Shown here: positions 1 through 10,676 of the stretch, piece by piece
How the letters are laid out: each line of letters opens with the position of its first letter
Numbering within the stretch: position 1 is the first letter of the stretch
Assembly: GCF_041395345.1 (NCBI RefSeq)
Contig: NZ_JAWLAR010000002.1
Coordinates: 62,001-126,000 of the forward strand
DNA length: 64,000 nt
Source: Dokdonella sp041395345
Lineage (GTDB): Bacteria; Pseudomonadota; Gammaproteobacteria; Xanthomonadales; Rhodanobacteraceae
Reading direction: 5' to 3'
Program-made: the position numbers and the translations under genes
Notes under the pieces: model-generated
Database searches by the model: none
What the model saw: the letters and a program-made list of their open reading frames with translations, nothing else
Told to the model about the DNA's origin: nothing

Positions 1-341
1 GCAACCAGGCAAGGAATCAAGCAGCGACGCAGCCCTCTGGCCGCTTGAGCCCCTTCCCCTTCCGGGAAAGGGCTGGGGTGAGGGTACGATGCGCTGACAT
101 TTTCGTCATTTGCATCGTTACCGAAGTTTTCCTCAAGTCTCGAGAGAAGGCAGGGGATTGCCGCCCATTGCGCTTCCGGATCTGACAATACCCACCGCAT
201 TGGGAGAGCGCGACATCTGGAGACTGCCGCAATTGCGTACCGTCACCCCGACCCTCTGCCGAGAGGAAAGGGGGTCAAGCGCGGGATTCGCGTCCAGGAG
301 TAGCAACCAGGTTGATGCCCTGTACCTGACGGTCGGATCAG
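1..341. other. Intergenic region with REP-like repeats
   Basis: No convincing gene. Two copies of the C-rich/G-rich palindromic element seen elsewhere in this window lie here: about 50-95 (CCTTCCCC-TTCC-GGGAAAGG followed by CTGGGGTGAGGGTACG) and about 236-283 (CGTACCGTCACCCCGACCCTC). The short open frames across it follow the repeats and carry no recognisable domain. Confidence 0.6.
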
Positions 342-1979
342 CTAGCCCGTCTGTGCCGCACCACGCGGAACCAGCGTCGCCGCAGCGGAGAGCGTGATGC
401 GGAAGCAGGCGCCGCCGCCGGCCACCGGCACGTATTCGAGCGTGGCCTGGCTGGATTCGCACATCTGTCGCGCCAGGTAGAGACCCAGCCCGGTTCCGTA
501 TTCACTGGTCGTGTAGAACGGATCAAAGATTTGCGCAGCCACCTTGGCCGGAATGCCCGGGCCGCGATCGACCACTTCGAGCAAGGGCGGACCCTTGTCC
601 GTGGCAAGCCGCGCCACCACGACCACGCGCGCAACCGCGCCGGGTTCGCGTCCGTAGCGAATTGCATTCTGCACGAGATTCCAGACCACCTGCTGCAGGT
701 GCTGCGGATCCACCATGGCCTCGATCTGGCGATTCTGCGTAATCGCACGCAAATGATCCTGGCCGAGGTCGTTGTTCTGCTTGTATTCCTCGACGAAGTT
801 CAGGGCCCAGGCGTTCACGTCGATGCTTTCCGGTCGCGACCGCTCGCGGCGCGATAGCTGGAGGATGTTCTCGATGACTTCGTTGGCCCGCGTGCAATGG
901 TTGTTGACGATTTCGACCAGACGGCGATCTTCCTCTTCCATGCTCTCCGATTCAGCCAGCAGCTGCGCCGAATAGCGGATTGCGGCCAGCGGATTGCGGA
1001 TTTCGTGCGCAATCGACGCCGACAGTCGGCCGAGCGACGCGAGAGTCATTTCCTCGGCGCGGCGCGACAGCAGCGAAGTGTCGTCGAGAAAGATCAGGAT
1101 GTGCGTATCGTCATTCGGCGCCATGCGGGAGAAGCGTGGAATCACCTCGGGCACGTCGGCGGCCAGCGCAACCGGGTTCTGGTCGATGCGACCGGAATGG
1201 CGCCAGTGGTACAGGCGACGGGAAAGTTCGGCGGCAACCTGGCCGAGGTCACGCTCGCTCGGCGAGGGGTTTCCGATCAGATGCCAGGCCGATTCATTGA
1301 TGCGCAGGATGTGGTTGGCATCATCGACCAGCAGCACGCCGGTCTTCATGCGCCGGATGATCAGGTCATTGACCTGTTCGAGGTTGAGCAGATCGACTCC
1401 GCGCTGTTCGGCCAGCGCTTCGGTCTCGCGCATCTGGCGGCCGAGATGGGCGCAAAGCGCCGCCACGGCGAGGTAGGCAAGCCCGAACAGGGTCGCCTCC
1501 AGCACGCTGCGATCAACGGCACTTTCGTTGACGTAGGCATAGATCGGCGGTGCCATGACCCCGACCGCCGCCAGCGTGGCCAGAGCCAGCGACTGGCGGA
1601 ACGGCAGCAGCAGCGCGCAGACGCCGACGTTGACCATCAGCATCATCGGGATCGAGCTGTGACCCCCGCTGATCGAAAACAGGACCAGCGAGGCGGCCAG
1701 CGTATCCAGGGCGATCGCCAGGCCGATGCTTGCGCTGAGGTTCTTGCGCATGCGCTCGGTGGTGATCAGCAGAATCGCGGCTACCGCGCAGTAGACCAGG
1801 GCAACGACCCGACCCATCTGCGAATGGCTGATCCTGATCCAGTCGACGGCAAGCGGGCTGAAGACCAGAGCCAGATAGATGACCGACTCGAGCAGTCGAT
1901 ACAAATTGAAGAAATACAGCTCGCGCCGGGTGATGTCACCCGACACGTCGTCCGCCCGGCGGGCTCTGCGTTCAGTCAA
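342..1979 (-). CDS. pilS: PilS-type sensor histidine kinase
   Basis: Membrane histidine kinase of the type IV pilus two-component system; the known family role is to phosphorylate PilR and so control sigma-54-dependent pilin transcription. The N-terminal 180 residues hold about six hydrophobic segments, as in PilS. A PAS-like segment follows (residues 200-300), then the HisKA box SIAHEIRNP with the phospho-accepting His near residue 325. The HATPase part shows an N-box (VWNLVQNAIRYG) and G-boxes (DRGPGIP, GTGLGLYLA). The start is TTG at 1979, supported by a GGAGAA ribosome binding site about 8 nt upstream; no in-frame ATG precedes the first membrane segment. Its partner pilR lies 10.7 kb away on the opposite strand rather than adjacent. 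Confidence 0.9.
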   Translation of the reverse strand: MTERRARRADDVSGDITRRELYFFNLYRLLESVIYLALVFSPLAVDWIRISHSQMGRVVALVYCAVAAILLITTERMRKNLSASIGLAIALDTLAASLVLFSISGGHSSIPMMLMVNVGVCALLLPFRQSLALATLAAVGVMAPPIYAYVNESAVDRSVLEATLFGLAYLAVAALCAHLGRQMRETEALAEQRGVDLLNLEQVNDLIIRRMKTGVLLVDDANHILRINESAWHLIGNPSPSERDLGQVAAELSRRLYHWRHSGRIDQNPVALAADVPEVIPRFSRMAPNDDTHILIFLDDTSLLSRRAEEMTLASLGRLSASIAHEIRNPLAAIRYSAQLLAESESMEEEDRRLVEIVNNHCTRANEVIENILQLSRRERSRPESIDVNAWALNFVEEYKQNNDLGQDHLRAITQNRQIEAMVDPQHLQQVVWNLVQNAIRYGREPGAVARVVVVARLATDKGPPLLEVVDRGPGIPAKVAAQIFDPFYTTSEYGTGLGLYLARQMCESSQATLEYVPVAGGGACFRITLSAAATLVPRGAAQTG

Positions 1980-2340
1980 GTCGGATTCTCCATGCCCGAC
2001 AAATTATAGGTACGCGGGTCGCATTGCCATAGGCTTGTACTTTTCGCGTGACCATCGCGCCCCCGAGGCACGATGCTGGAGACGCCAGCTCGATCGAGGA
2101 CCCGCCGGCAGATCGCGCCAGGTCCGCATGGATCTCAGCGAAACGGGAGCGGATGACCGGAACTCGACCCGATTGCCGCCCGCTTTTGCATTCGCAGCAC
2201 GAAGTGCCCAGAATACGCGCCCATTCCGCGGGTCGGCCCGGAATCCCGGTGCCGGCGCTTTTCCCTGTCCGCTCAAAGGCTTGCGCCCGTTGCCAGCAGT
2301 GCAACGGCGTGAACCGTGACTCTCCCAACCAGGTGCCTGC
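1980..2340. other. Divergent promoter region between pilS and sucC
   Basis: 360 bp between two divergently transcribed genes, so both promoters should lie here. Open frames crossing it on both strands have no domain and look like chance. I did not find a confident -35/-10 pair or a hairpin. Confidence 0.4.
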
Positions 2341-3507
2341 ATGAATTTCCACGAATACCAAGCCAAGGAATTGTTCGCCGAATACGGAATCCCGGTCCCT
2401 CCCGGCAAAGTTGCCTCGTCCCCCGAACAAGCCGTCGACGCGGCCAAGGCGCTGGGCGGAACCCAGTGGATGGTCAAGGCACAGATCCATGCCGGCGGCC
2501 GCGGCAAGGCGGGCGGTGTGAAATTCTGCAAATCCACCGATGAGGTCAAGGCGGCCGCAGCCGGCATGCTCGGTCGCGACATGGAAACCTACCAGTCCGG
2601 CGGACGTGCGTTGCCGGTCAACCTGGTCCTGGTGACCGACGCAACCGATATCGCCAAGGAGCTGTATCTCTCGATCCTGGTCGACCGCGACAGCAAGGCC
2701 GTATCCTTCATCGCATCGGCCCAGGGTGGCGTCGACATCGAACAGGTCGCCCGCGAGACACCGGAAGACATTCACACGATCGAGGTCAATTTCGTCGAGG
2801 GCCTGCAGCCATACCAGTGCCGCAAGCTCGCCTTCGACATGGGCCTCGATGGCAAGCAGGCCAACCAGCTGACCAGGATCATGCTCGGCCTGTACAAGCT
2901 GTTCAACGAGAAAGACCTGGCCCTGGTCGAACTCAACCCGCTGGCCATCCTCGACTCCGGCGTGCTGATGGCGCTGGATGGCAAGGTCAACTCCGACGAC
3001 AATGCCGAGTTCCGCCATCCGAAGCTGGCCGCCATGCGCGACCTGACCCAGGAAGACGCGGCCGAAGCGGCCGCCGTCCAGCACAACCTCAACTACGTGA
3101 CCATGGACGGCAACATCGGTTGCATGGTCAATGGCGCCGGTCTGGCCATGGCGACCATGGACGTGATCAAGCTGGCGGGCGGCGAGCCGGCCAACTTCCT
3201 CGATGTCGGCGGTGGCGCCACCAAGGAACGCGTTACCGAGGCATTCAAGCTGATCCTGCGTTCGGACAAGGTCCAGGCCATCCTGATCAACATCTTTGGC
3301 GGCATCGTGCGCTGCGACCTGATCGCCGAAGGCGTCATTGCGGCGGTCAAGGAAGTCGGCCTGAAGATTCCGGTGATCGTTCGCCTGCAGGGCACGAACG
3401 TCGACAAGGGCCGCGAGCTGCTGGCCAACTCGGGCCTCGCGATCACGCCTGCCGATGACCTCAACGATGCCGCCAACAAGGCGGTCGCGTCGGTCAAGGC
3501 CGCCTGA
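2341..3507 (+). CDS. sucC: Succinyl-CoA synthetase beta subunit (ADP-forming)
   Basis: Beta subunit of succinyl-CoA synthetase, the TCA cycle step that converts succinyl-CoA to succinate with ATP formation. The 388-residue length is the family norm. The protein opens with MNFHEYQAKELFAEYGIPVP, the classic ATP-grasp N-terminus. It carries the KAQIHAGGRGKAGGVK nucleotide-binding segment near residue 45 and the C-terminal CoA-ligase part with NIFGGIVRCDLIAEG. sucD follows 140 bp downstream on the same strand, so the two are presumably co-transcribed to form the heterotetramer. Confidence 0.97.
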   Translation: MNFHEYQAKELFAEYGIPVPPGKVASSPEQAVDAAKALGGTQWMVKAQIHAGGRGKAGGVKFCKSTDEVKAAAAGMLGRDMETYQSGGRALPVNLVLVTDATDIAKELYLSILVDRDSKAVSFIASAQGGVDIEQVARETPEDIHTIEVNFVEGLQPYQCRKLAFDMGLDGKQANQLTRIMLGLYKLFNEKDLALVELNPLAILDSGVLMALDGKVNSDDNAEFRHPKLAAMRDLTQEDAAEAAAVQHNLNYVTMDGNIGCMVNGAGLAMATMDVIKLAGGEPANFLDVGGGATKERVTEAFKLILRSDKVQAILINIFGGIVRCDLIAEGVIAAVKEVGLKIPVIVRLQGTNVDKGRELLANSGLAITPADDLNDAANKAVASVKAA

Positions 3508-3538
3508 GCCCGAATCAAGATAACCACGACAGGCCCCC

Positions 3539-3568
3539 GTAGGAGCGGCTTCAGCCGCGATGCTCCTG
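3539..3568. repeat. REP-type repeat between sucC and sucD
   Basis: The segment GTAGGAGCGGCTTCAGCCGC followed by GATGCTCCTG is a palindromic extragenic element of the type common in Pseudomonas and Xanthomonadales. The inner GCGGCTTCAGCCGC forms a hairpin. A related copy occurs at 33551-33655. Confidence 0.65.
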
Positions 3569-3647
3569 CTCTTGATGTTCAACAGAGTGCAACAGCATCA
3601 CCCCCACAGGCGCCCAGCAACTGCAAAGAATTTTCGAGGATTGATCC

Positions 3648-4520
<873 letters not shown>

Positions 4521-4544
4521 GCCGGACTCGCTGGCCTGATCTGA

Positions 4545-4580
4545 AAAGCCGTCGGAGCGATCCGGCGGCTTTCTTGCATT
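4545..4580 (+). terminator. Rho-independent terminator after sucD
   Basis: Stem AAAGCCGTCGG (4545-4555) pairs with CCGGCGGCTTT (4562-4572) through a 6-nt loop, with one G-T pair. A T-rich run follows (TTTCTTGCATTTG). It sits 25 bp after the sucD stop and would end the sucCD transcript. Confidence 0.75.
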
Positions 4581-4722
4581 TGCACGCGCCACGGGAACGC
4601 ATTCGAGTGCGGTTCAGGGCAAATTGCGCCGATTGCGCTAGTCTGCTCGCTCGGTGCATCCGGGGGGGCAGTACCGGTCCATTGTCCCGCGCACATCGGA
4701 CAATGACCATGATGTCGATGCA

Positions 4723-6930
4723 ATGACTGAAAACAAGACTTCTGCCGAGATTGTCGAGCTGCCTGTTCCGCTGCCGAGTATTCCGGGCTACCGGATCCAG
4801 CGGCGCCTGGGACTCGGCGGCATGGCGACCGTCTATCTGGCCGTCCAGGAGTCGCTTGATCGCGAAGTGGCGATCAAGGTCATGCGCCCTGCGCGCGCGT
4901 TCGACGAGGCGCTCTCCATCCGCTTCGAGCACGAGGCACGCATCATCGCCAAGCTCGAACATCCCGGCATCGTGGTCATTCACGAAGTCGGTCGAACCGA
5001 ATACGGCGATCTCTACTACGTAATGCCCTATCTGGCCAAGGGCGATCTCAGCGTGCGCGACTACCGTGATGACGAGCCAGGACTCATCGCCCTGCTGCGC
5101 CAGTTGCTCGATGCACTCGGTTACGCGCACGCGCGCGGCATCGTGCATCGGGACGTAAAGCCCGAGAACGTCCTGTTCGACAACGCGGACCGTCCGCAGC
5201 TTGCCGATTTCGGCATAGCCCTGGCACAGCGCGAGTTCAACTCGAGGATTACCGGAGACGGGCTCGTCATCGGCAGCGGGGCCCAGATGAGCCCCGAGCA
5301 GGCACGCGCCGATCCGGTGGACGGGCGCTCCGATCTCTACAGTCTCGGCGTTCTGACCTACGAGTTGCTGACCGGCAAGCTGCCGTTCCAGTCCAGTGAC
5401 GCGCTGGCCCTGGCCCTGATGCATGCGCAGGATCCGGTGCCGAGGCTGCCCGTCGAAAAATCGCACTGGCAGTCGTTCATCGACCAGGCCATGGCCAAGC
5501 AGCCCGAGCAGCGCTTTCGCAATGCACAAGCCATGCAGCGCGCGCTCGACCCGATCCAGCGACAACTGCGCCGCGCGGCCGGGCCGATCGGACGCCTGCG
5601 CCACGCCACGCACCATCAACCTGCACTGCTCGTAGCGGTGGGCGCCCTGCTGGCCGTCTCCCTGGTGACGCTGGCCTTGCCCTGGATGGCCCGATTGAAC
5701 GCCCAGCGCGCGGAGCCGGCGGATGCGATCGCGCCGTTGAGCACTGCCGAGGCAGAAGCCAAAGCGGCACACGACCTGAACATGATCAGGTTGCTGTCAC
5801 TGGCGCAGGAGCAGTTTTCGCAAGCCGCATTTCTCTCTCCCGAGGGCGCCAACGCGGCGCAAACCTACCTCCGCATCCTCGAGGAGGAGCCCGGCAATGC
5901 CGATGCGCGGGCCGGCCTGGAAGCCGTGATCGACGCCCTGGTTCCGGTGCTTGTCGAGGCGTGCCGCGCGGAAAAGTTTGATGCCGTGCGCAGCGACTAT
6001 CGGCAACTCGAACAACTGGCCGATCAGGCGGGTCTGGCCGGATCGGCCGCCTTCGGCGCGCTGCGCAGCAGTCTGTCCGATGCCTTGCTGGCAACAGTCA
6101 CGGCGCTGGCTGACCGGGCCGAAACGGCAAAGGCCGAAGACGGCCTGGCGCTGGCTCGCGATCTCAAGTTCACTGCCGCCGGTTTCGCGAACCTGGCGGA
6201 CTCGTTGAACCGCATGCCGGCCATCGGCGTCGAAGTCAGGGATGCAGGCGGCCCTGCACTGCTGCTGGTACCCGCGGACTATGCCGGATCACGCCTGGAG
6301 CAGGGCTTCATGATGATGCGCAATGAAGTCAGTCGCGACGACTATGCAGACTTTGCCAATGCTACTCGCCGCGAAGCCTCACGCTGCCGCAATCGCCTGT
6401 CGCCGCTGCGCCTGTTCGACCGCCGCGACTGGCGCGATCCGGGTTTCCGCCAATCGGGCACCGAGCCTGTTGTCTGCATCAGCTTTGCCGATGCGCAAGC
6501 CTACGCAACCTGGCTCGGACGACGCACCGGTCAACGCTACCGGCTGCCGAGCAGGCAGGAGTGGATGGCGGCCGCACGCTCAATTCCCTCGAGCGGATCC
6601 GCCTGCCGGCTCGGGAATGTTCGCGACGCCAGTACCAAAGGCATCGAATTGCGCCATTCCTGCAATGACGCGCAAGCCAACACCGCGCCGGCAGGACGCT
6701 ACCAGGTCAGCGCCCTAGGCTTGCACGACTTGCGCGGCAATGTGGCGGAGTGGTCATCCGCGTGCGGCAGCGATTGCTCGCGTCGAGAAGTCCTTGGCCT
6801 ATCCTGGCAGGACGGACCCGACGTGGATGTCCGAAACGTTCGTGCGCTCGAATCGGACCGTGGCTACGATGACGTTGGCTTCCGGCTGGTCCGGGAGGTC
6901 CAGCCGACCGGCCTGAAAGCAACGGAATGA
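4723..6930 (+). CDS. Ser/Thr protein kinase fused to formylglycine-generating-enzyme-like domain
   Basis: Two-domain membrane protein of about 735 residues. Residues 20-290 are a Hanks-type kinase with glycine loop RLGLGGMATVYLA, the Lys of VAIKVM (near 52), catalytic HRDVKPEN (near 142) and DFG (near 162), so it should be active. A single membrane span lies near residues 300-326, followed by an alpha-helical Ala-rich stretch. Residues 530-735 resemble the SUMF1/FGE-sulfatase fold (GLHDLRGNVAEW, DDVGFRLVRE). I see no evidence that this part makes formylglycine; in such fusions it may be a ligand-binding module. The ATG at 4723 is preferred because the upstream in-frame extension is not kinase-like. 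Substrate unknown. Confidence 0.85.
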   Translation: MTENKTSAEIVELPVPLPSIPGYRIQRRLGLGGMATVYLAVQESLDREVAIKVMRPARAFDEALSIRFEHEARIIAKLEHPGIVVIHEVGRTEYGDLYYVMPYLAKGDLSVRDYRDDEPGLIALLRQLLDALGYAHARGIVHRDVKPENVLFDNADRPQLADFGIALAQREFNSRITGDGLVIGSGAQMSPEQARADPVDGRSDLYSLGVLTYELLTGKLPFQSSDALALALMHAQDPVPRLPVEKSHWQSFIDQAMAKQPEQRFRNAQAMQRALDPIQRQLRRAAGPIGRLRHATHHQPALLVAVGALLAVSLVTLALPWMARLNAQRAEPADAIAPLSTAEAEAKAAHDLNMIRLLSLAQEQFSQAAFLSPEGANAAQTYLRILEEEPGNADARAGLEAVIDALVPVLVEACRAEKFDAVRSDYRQLEQLADQAGLAGSAAFGALRSSLSDALLATVTALADRAETAKAEDGLALARDLKFTAAGFANLADSLNRMPAIGVEVRDAGGPALLLVPADYAGSRLEQGFMMMRNEVSRDDYADFANATRREASRCRNRLSPLRLFDRRDWRDPGFRQSGTEPVVCISFADAQAYATWLGRRTGQRYRLPSRQEWMAAARSIPSSGSACRLGNVRDASTKGIELRHSCNDAQANTAPAGRYQVSALGLHDLRGNVAEWSSACGSDCSRREVLGLSWQDGPDVDVRNVRALESDRGYDDVGFRLVREVQPTGLKATE

Positions 6931-7064
6931 ACCGGCGTGGCATACTTTGCAGGACAACCCAACTCGTGGCGCGCAAGGCGTGACCGGGGATCCCGCTGCC
7001 GGCGCGATCTGCTGACAATCCCGCTGGCGGGTGGCGCCGCCTCACTCATAGCCGACGAAATTCG

Positions 7065-8708
7065 ATGCCTACATTGCGCGTGGCGCTGGCCCAGTTTGAT
7101 TTTCCGGTTGGCGCGGTCGGTCGGAACGCCGATCGCATCCGCGCCCTGGTTGCCGATGCCCGCGACCGCCATCGCGCTGACCTGATTGTCTTCCCCGAAC
7201 TGGCCCTGAGCGGCTACCCGCCCGAGGACTTGCTGCTGCGTCCGAGCTTCCTCGCAGCCTGCGAAAGCGAGCTCGACAGTCTGGCTGCCGACATCACCGG
7301 AATTGCCGCCCTGGTGGGCTGGCCTCAATCGGCGGGATCGATCGTCTACAACGCCGTCAGCCTGCTTGGCGAAGGCAGGATCATGGGCACCTATCGCAAG
7401 CGCGAACTGCCGAATTACGCGGTCTTCGACGAACGCCGATACTTCGAGGTTGATCCGGATGGCGGCCCCATGGCGTTCGACATCAATGGCGTCCGCATCG
7501 GCATCGTGATTTGCGAAGACCTGTGGTTCGCCGAGCCGCTGGCCGAGACCGCCGCAAAAGGCGCGGAGCTCGTGGTCGTGCCCAATGCCTCGCCGTTTGA
7601 TCATGGAAAACTCGCGCGCCGCGATGCGCTGCTTGAAACACGTATCCAGGAAACCGGCGTCGCCCTGGCCTATCTCAACGTGGTCGGCGGCCAGGACTCG
7701 GTCGTCTACGATGGCGCGTCGGTGCTCGCCGACGCCGATGGCACCGTGCACACCGCTGCACGCGCGTTCGAGGAACACCTGCTCGTCGCGGATTTCGATT
7801 CGGCCACGCGCACGTTCAAGACGCGGAACTGGCCCGAGGAAACGGATGAGAGTCGCGAGAGCCTTGCCTGGCGCGCCATCGTGCGATCCACCCGAGACTA
7901 TTGCGCGAAAAACCGTTTCAGCAAGGTCTGGATCGGCCTCTCCGGCGGCATCGACTCGGCCCTCGTGCTGGCCGTAGCCGTGGACGCCATGGGCGCGGAA
8001 AATGTGACCGCCGTGCGCCTGCCGTCACGCTACACATCCGGGCAAAGCAACGATCTTGCCGTCGACCAGGCCACGGCACTGGGCGTCCGCATCGAAACCA
8101 TCCCGATTGCCGCACCATTCCAGGGTTTTCTCGATGCGCTGTCGCCGATTTTCGCCGACACTGAACCGGATACCGCCGAGGAAAACCTGCAGTCTCGCTG
8201 TCGCGGCGTAATCCTCATGGCCTTGTCGAACAAGTTCGGAGGCTTGCTGCTGACCACCGGCAACAAGAGTGAATATGCGGTCGGCTATGCGACGATCTAC
8301 GGCGACATGTGCGGTGGCTACGCGCCGATCAAGGACTTGTACAAGACCGAGGTCTACGCGCTGGCGCAATGGCGCAACGAGCAGGAATTGCGCCGGGGTG
8401 GATCGCGCGTGATTCCGCAGCAGGTGATCGACAGGCCGCCGTCGGCAGAGCTGCGCGAAAACCAGACCGACCAGGATTCGCTGCCTCCCTACGACATTCT
8501 CGACGGCATCCTCGAACGCTACGTCGACCAGGAGCAATCGCGCGAAGAGATCGTCGCCGCGGGCTTCGATGCAGGCACCGTCAAGCATGTGGTGCATCTG
8601 GTCAGCATCAGCGAATGGAAGCGCCAGCAGGCGGCACCGGGGCCCAAGGTGTCGCGCCGCGCATTTGGTCGCGAGCGGCGCTATCCGATCACTTCAGGCT
8701 GGGACTGA
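7065..8708 (+). CDS. nadE: Glutamine-dependent NAD+ synthetase
   Basis: Makes NAD+ from deamido-NAD+, ATP and glutamine-derived ammonia. The N-terminal nitrilase-type glutaminase domain (1-260) has the Glu-Lys-Cys triad visible as FPELALSGYPPED (E near 45), YRKRELPNY (K near 112) and VICEDLWF (C near 150). The C-terminal synthetase domain has the PP-loop SGGIDSAL near 293 and TTGNKSEYAVGY. The 547-residue length matches the two-domain enzyme, so it does not need free ammonia. It is the next gene downstream of the kinase-FGE gene, with a 134 bp gap. Confidence 0.95.
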   Translation: MPTLRVALAQFDFPVGAVGRNADRIRALVADARDRHRADLIVFPELALSGYPPEDLLLRPSFLAACESELDSLAADITGIAALVGWPQSAGSIVYNAVSLLGEGRIMGTYRKRELPNYAVFDERRYFEVDPDGGPMAFDINGVRIGIVICEDLWFAEPLAETAAKGAELVVVPNASPFDHGKLARRDALLETRIQETGVALAYLNVVGGQDSVVYDGASVLADADGTVHTAARAFEEHLLVADFDSATRTFKTRNWPEETDESRESLAWRAIVRSTRDYCAKNRFSKVWIGLSGGIDSALVLAVAVDAMGAENVTAVRLPSRYTSGQSNDLAVDQATALGVRIETIPIAAPFQGFLDALSPIFADTEPDTAEENLQSRCRGVILMALSNKFGGLLLTTGNKSEYAVGYATIYGDMCGGYAPIKDLYKTEVYALAQWRNEQELRRGGSRVIPQQVIDRPPSAELRENQTDQDSLPPYDILDGILERYVDQEQSREEIVAAGFDAGTVKHVVHLVSISEWKRQQAAPGPKVSRRAFGRERRYPITSGWD

Positions 8709-8736
8709 AAACCCGATTCGGCTCGCTTCGGCCGGA

Positions 8737-9606
8737 TTATTCCTCGACGTCCGCAAGCACCGGCTTGGTGCCGCGGTTGGAGAGCGGAATCAGTCTCCAC
8801 CAGTTCGAACGCCACTGCGGCCAGTCGCCATTCAGCGACGGATGATTCGGGAAATTCAGTTCAAGTACGCGGGTCGTGTCGGCGGCCAGGGATTCCTGCC
8901 CCAGGTTGCCGTAGGAAAGCACCAGGATCGCCAGTGCATCCGCGACGTAGCGTGACTGGTCGTAGGTCTCGATGATCGCCTTGGCCCGGTTGGCTGCGCC
9001 GACATAGGCGCCCTGGCGCAGGTAGAACAGCGCGATGTTGAGCTCCGATTTCGCCATGCCATCACGCAGATAGATCATGCGCAGCTTGGCGTCCGCCGCA
9101 TAGGCGCTTTCCGGGTGTCGCTTGATCAGGGCGGCAAAATCGTCGAAGGACTGACGCACGAAGGCCTGGTCACGCTGGGTCATGTCGAGACCCGCATAGC
9201 GTTCGAGCATGCCCTCCTCGCGATCGAAGTTGATCAGGCCGCGCAGGTAATAGGCATAGTCGATGTGTTTTTGCGCCGGGTAAGTCTTGATGAAGCGGTT
9301 GATGGTCGAATAGGCATCATCCGGCTTGTTCATCTTGTACAGCGCATAGGCCTTGTCCAGCTGGGCCTGCTCGGTGTAGTCGCCGAACGGAAACCGCGCG
9401 ATCAGGCGGGAGAACACCTTGTCGGCAGCCGTGTAGTCGCCGGCATCCACATAGCCCTTGCCCTTGGCATACAACTGCTCGACCGACAGCGTTTCAAGCG
9501 GATCGGCCTTGTCTTTTCCAAACAGGGAGCAGCCTGTGACCAGCAGCAAGGCCAGCAGGAGAACAACGAGCCGGGAAAGGACCCGGATTTGGCGGGAAAC
9601 TCGCAT
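8737..9606 (-). CDS. bamD: Outer membrane assembly lipoprotein BamD
   Basis: TPR lipoprotein of the BAM complex that inserts beta-barrel proteins into the outer membrane. The ATG at 9606 gives a lipoprotein signal with lipobox LVTGC (Cys near residue 26) followed by SLFGKDKADP. After it comes the BamD TPR body: LYAKGKGYVDAGDYTAA, SRLIARFPFGDY, YAYYLRGLINF. Length about 289. A second possible start lies at 9645 and no strong ribosome binding site decides between them. The gene converges with nadE, 28 bp away, and is divergent from rluD. BamD next to rluD and pgeF near pilS is a conserved neighbourhood in Pseudomonas. Confidence 0.92.
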   Translation of the reverse strand: MRVSRQIRVLSRLVVLLLALLLVTGCSLFGKDKADPLETLSVEQLYAKGKGYVDAGDYTAADKVFSRLIARFPFGDYTEQAQLDKAYALYKMNKPDDAYSTINRFIKTYPAQKHIDYAYYLRGLINFDREEGMLERYAGLDMTQRDQAFVRQSFDDFAALIKRHPESAYAADAKLRMIYLRDGMAKSELNIALFYLRQGAYVGAANRAKAIIETYDQSRYVADALAILVLSYGNLGQESLAADTTRVLELNFPNHPSLNGDWPQWRSNWWRLIPLSNRGTKPVLADVEE

Positions 9607-9707
9607 GCGGAGGGGGGCTCTGCGATGATGGTGGGTGGCGATCATAACCCGAACGCCGTTGGCGTCGGAAACCCGCGTCAATCCTGCAGCCCCTTTGATC
9701 GACGCCC

Positions 9708-10676
9708 ATGACATCTGCGCAACCCATCCTGAACGCCAGTATTCCGGTCGAATCCGCCGGCCGCCGCTTCGACGCCGCCCTGGCCGACCTGTTTCCCGAC
9801 TATTCACGCTCGCGCCTGAGCACCTGGATCAAGTCGGGCGATGTGCTGCTGGATGGCCAGAAGGTTATTCCGCGCCATATCGTGAACGGCGGCGAATCGG
9901 TGGAGATCAAGGTGCGCATGCAGCGCGAGGTCAGTGCCAGCCCGGAAGAAATCCCGCTGGATATCCGCTTCGAGGACGCCGATCTCATTGTCGTCAACAA
10001 GCCGGCCGGATTGATCGTGCATCCCGGTGCGGGCAATCCCGATGGCACGCTGCAGAATGCCCTGTTGCATCATGATCCGGAACTGGCCGGCATTCCGCGC
10101 GCCGGGATCGTCCATCGGCTGGACAAGAACACCTCGGGACTCATGGTTGTTGCTCGCACCCTGCGTGCGCATACCGCGCTGGTCGAGCAACTTTCCGAGC
10201 GCAGCGTCCATCGCCAATACGAGGCACTCGTCTACGGACCGATGGTTTCGGGCGGAAAGGTCGACCAGCCGATCGGACGCCACCCGGTAGACCGTCTCAG
10301 GCAGGCGGTCCGGGAAGACGGTCGTGAGGCCGTCACCCACTACCGGGTGCGCGAGAAATTCCGCGCCATGACCCTGGTTGAATGTCGGCTCGAGACAGGT
10401 CGCACCCACCAGATTCGCGTGCACATGGCGCATGTCCGCCATCCCATTGTTGGCGATCTCGCCTATGGCAACCTGCGCCTGCCCAAGGGGGCGACGGCGG
10501 AACTGATCGAGGCTCTGCGCGGTTTCCGGCGCCAGGCGCTGCATGCCGAGCGCCTCGAGCTCCAGCACCCCGGCTCCGGCGAAACCGTGGCGATCGAAGC
10601 CGAGCGACCGCCGGACATGACGACCCTGATCGAGGCCGTGCGCGAAGATCACCGGAATTTTTCCGGCAAGTCGTGA
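9708..10676 (+). CDS. rluD: 23S rRNA pseudouridine synthase RluD
   Basis: Large-subunit rRNA pseudouridine synthase; the family enzyme makes pseudouridines 1911, 1915 and 1917 in helix 69. An N-terminal S4 domain (residues 15-75, SRSRLSTWIKSGDVLLDG) precedes the catalytic core with HRLDKNTSGLMVVA, where the catalytic Asp is near residue 139. The later motif GRTHQIRVHMAHVRHPIVGD is also present. The 322-residue length is standard. Its TGA overlaps the GTG of pgeF, suggesting translational coupling. Confidence 0.93.
   Translation: MTSAQPILNASIPVESAGRRFDAALADLFPDYSRSRLSTWIKSGDVLLDGQKVIPRHIVNGGESVEIKVRMQREVSASPEEIPLDIRFEDADLIVVNKPAGLIVHPGAGNPDGTLQNALLHHDPELAGIPRAGIVHRLDKNTSGLMVVARTLRAHTALVEQLSERSVHRQYEALVYGPMVSGGKVDQPIGRHPVDRLRQAVREDGREAVTHYRVREKFRAMTLVECRLETGRTHQIRVHMAHVRHPIVGDLAYGNLRLPKGATAELIEALRGFRRQALHAERLELQHPGSGETVAIEAERPPDMTTLIEAVREDHRNFSGKS

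Noticed and set aside
1972..3582. A 536-codon minus-strand frame over sucC
   Set aside because: Antisense shadow of sucC; sucC is certain.
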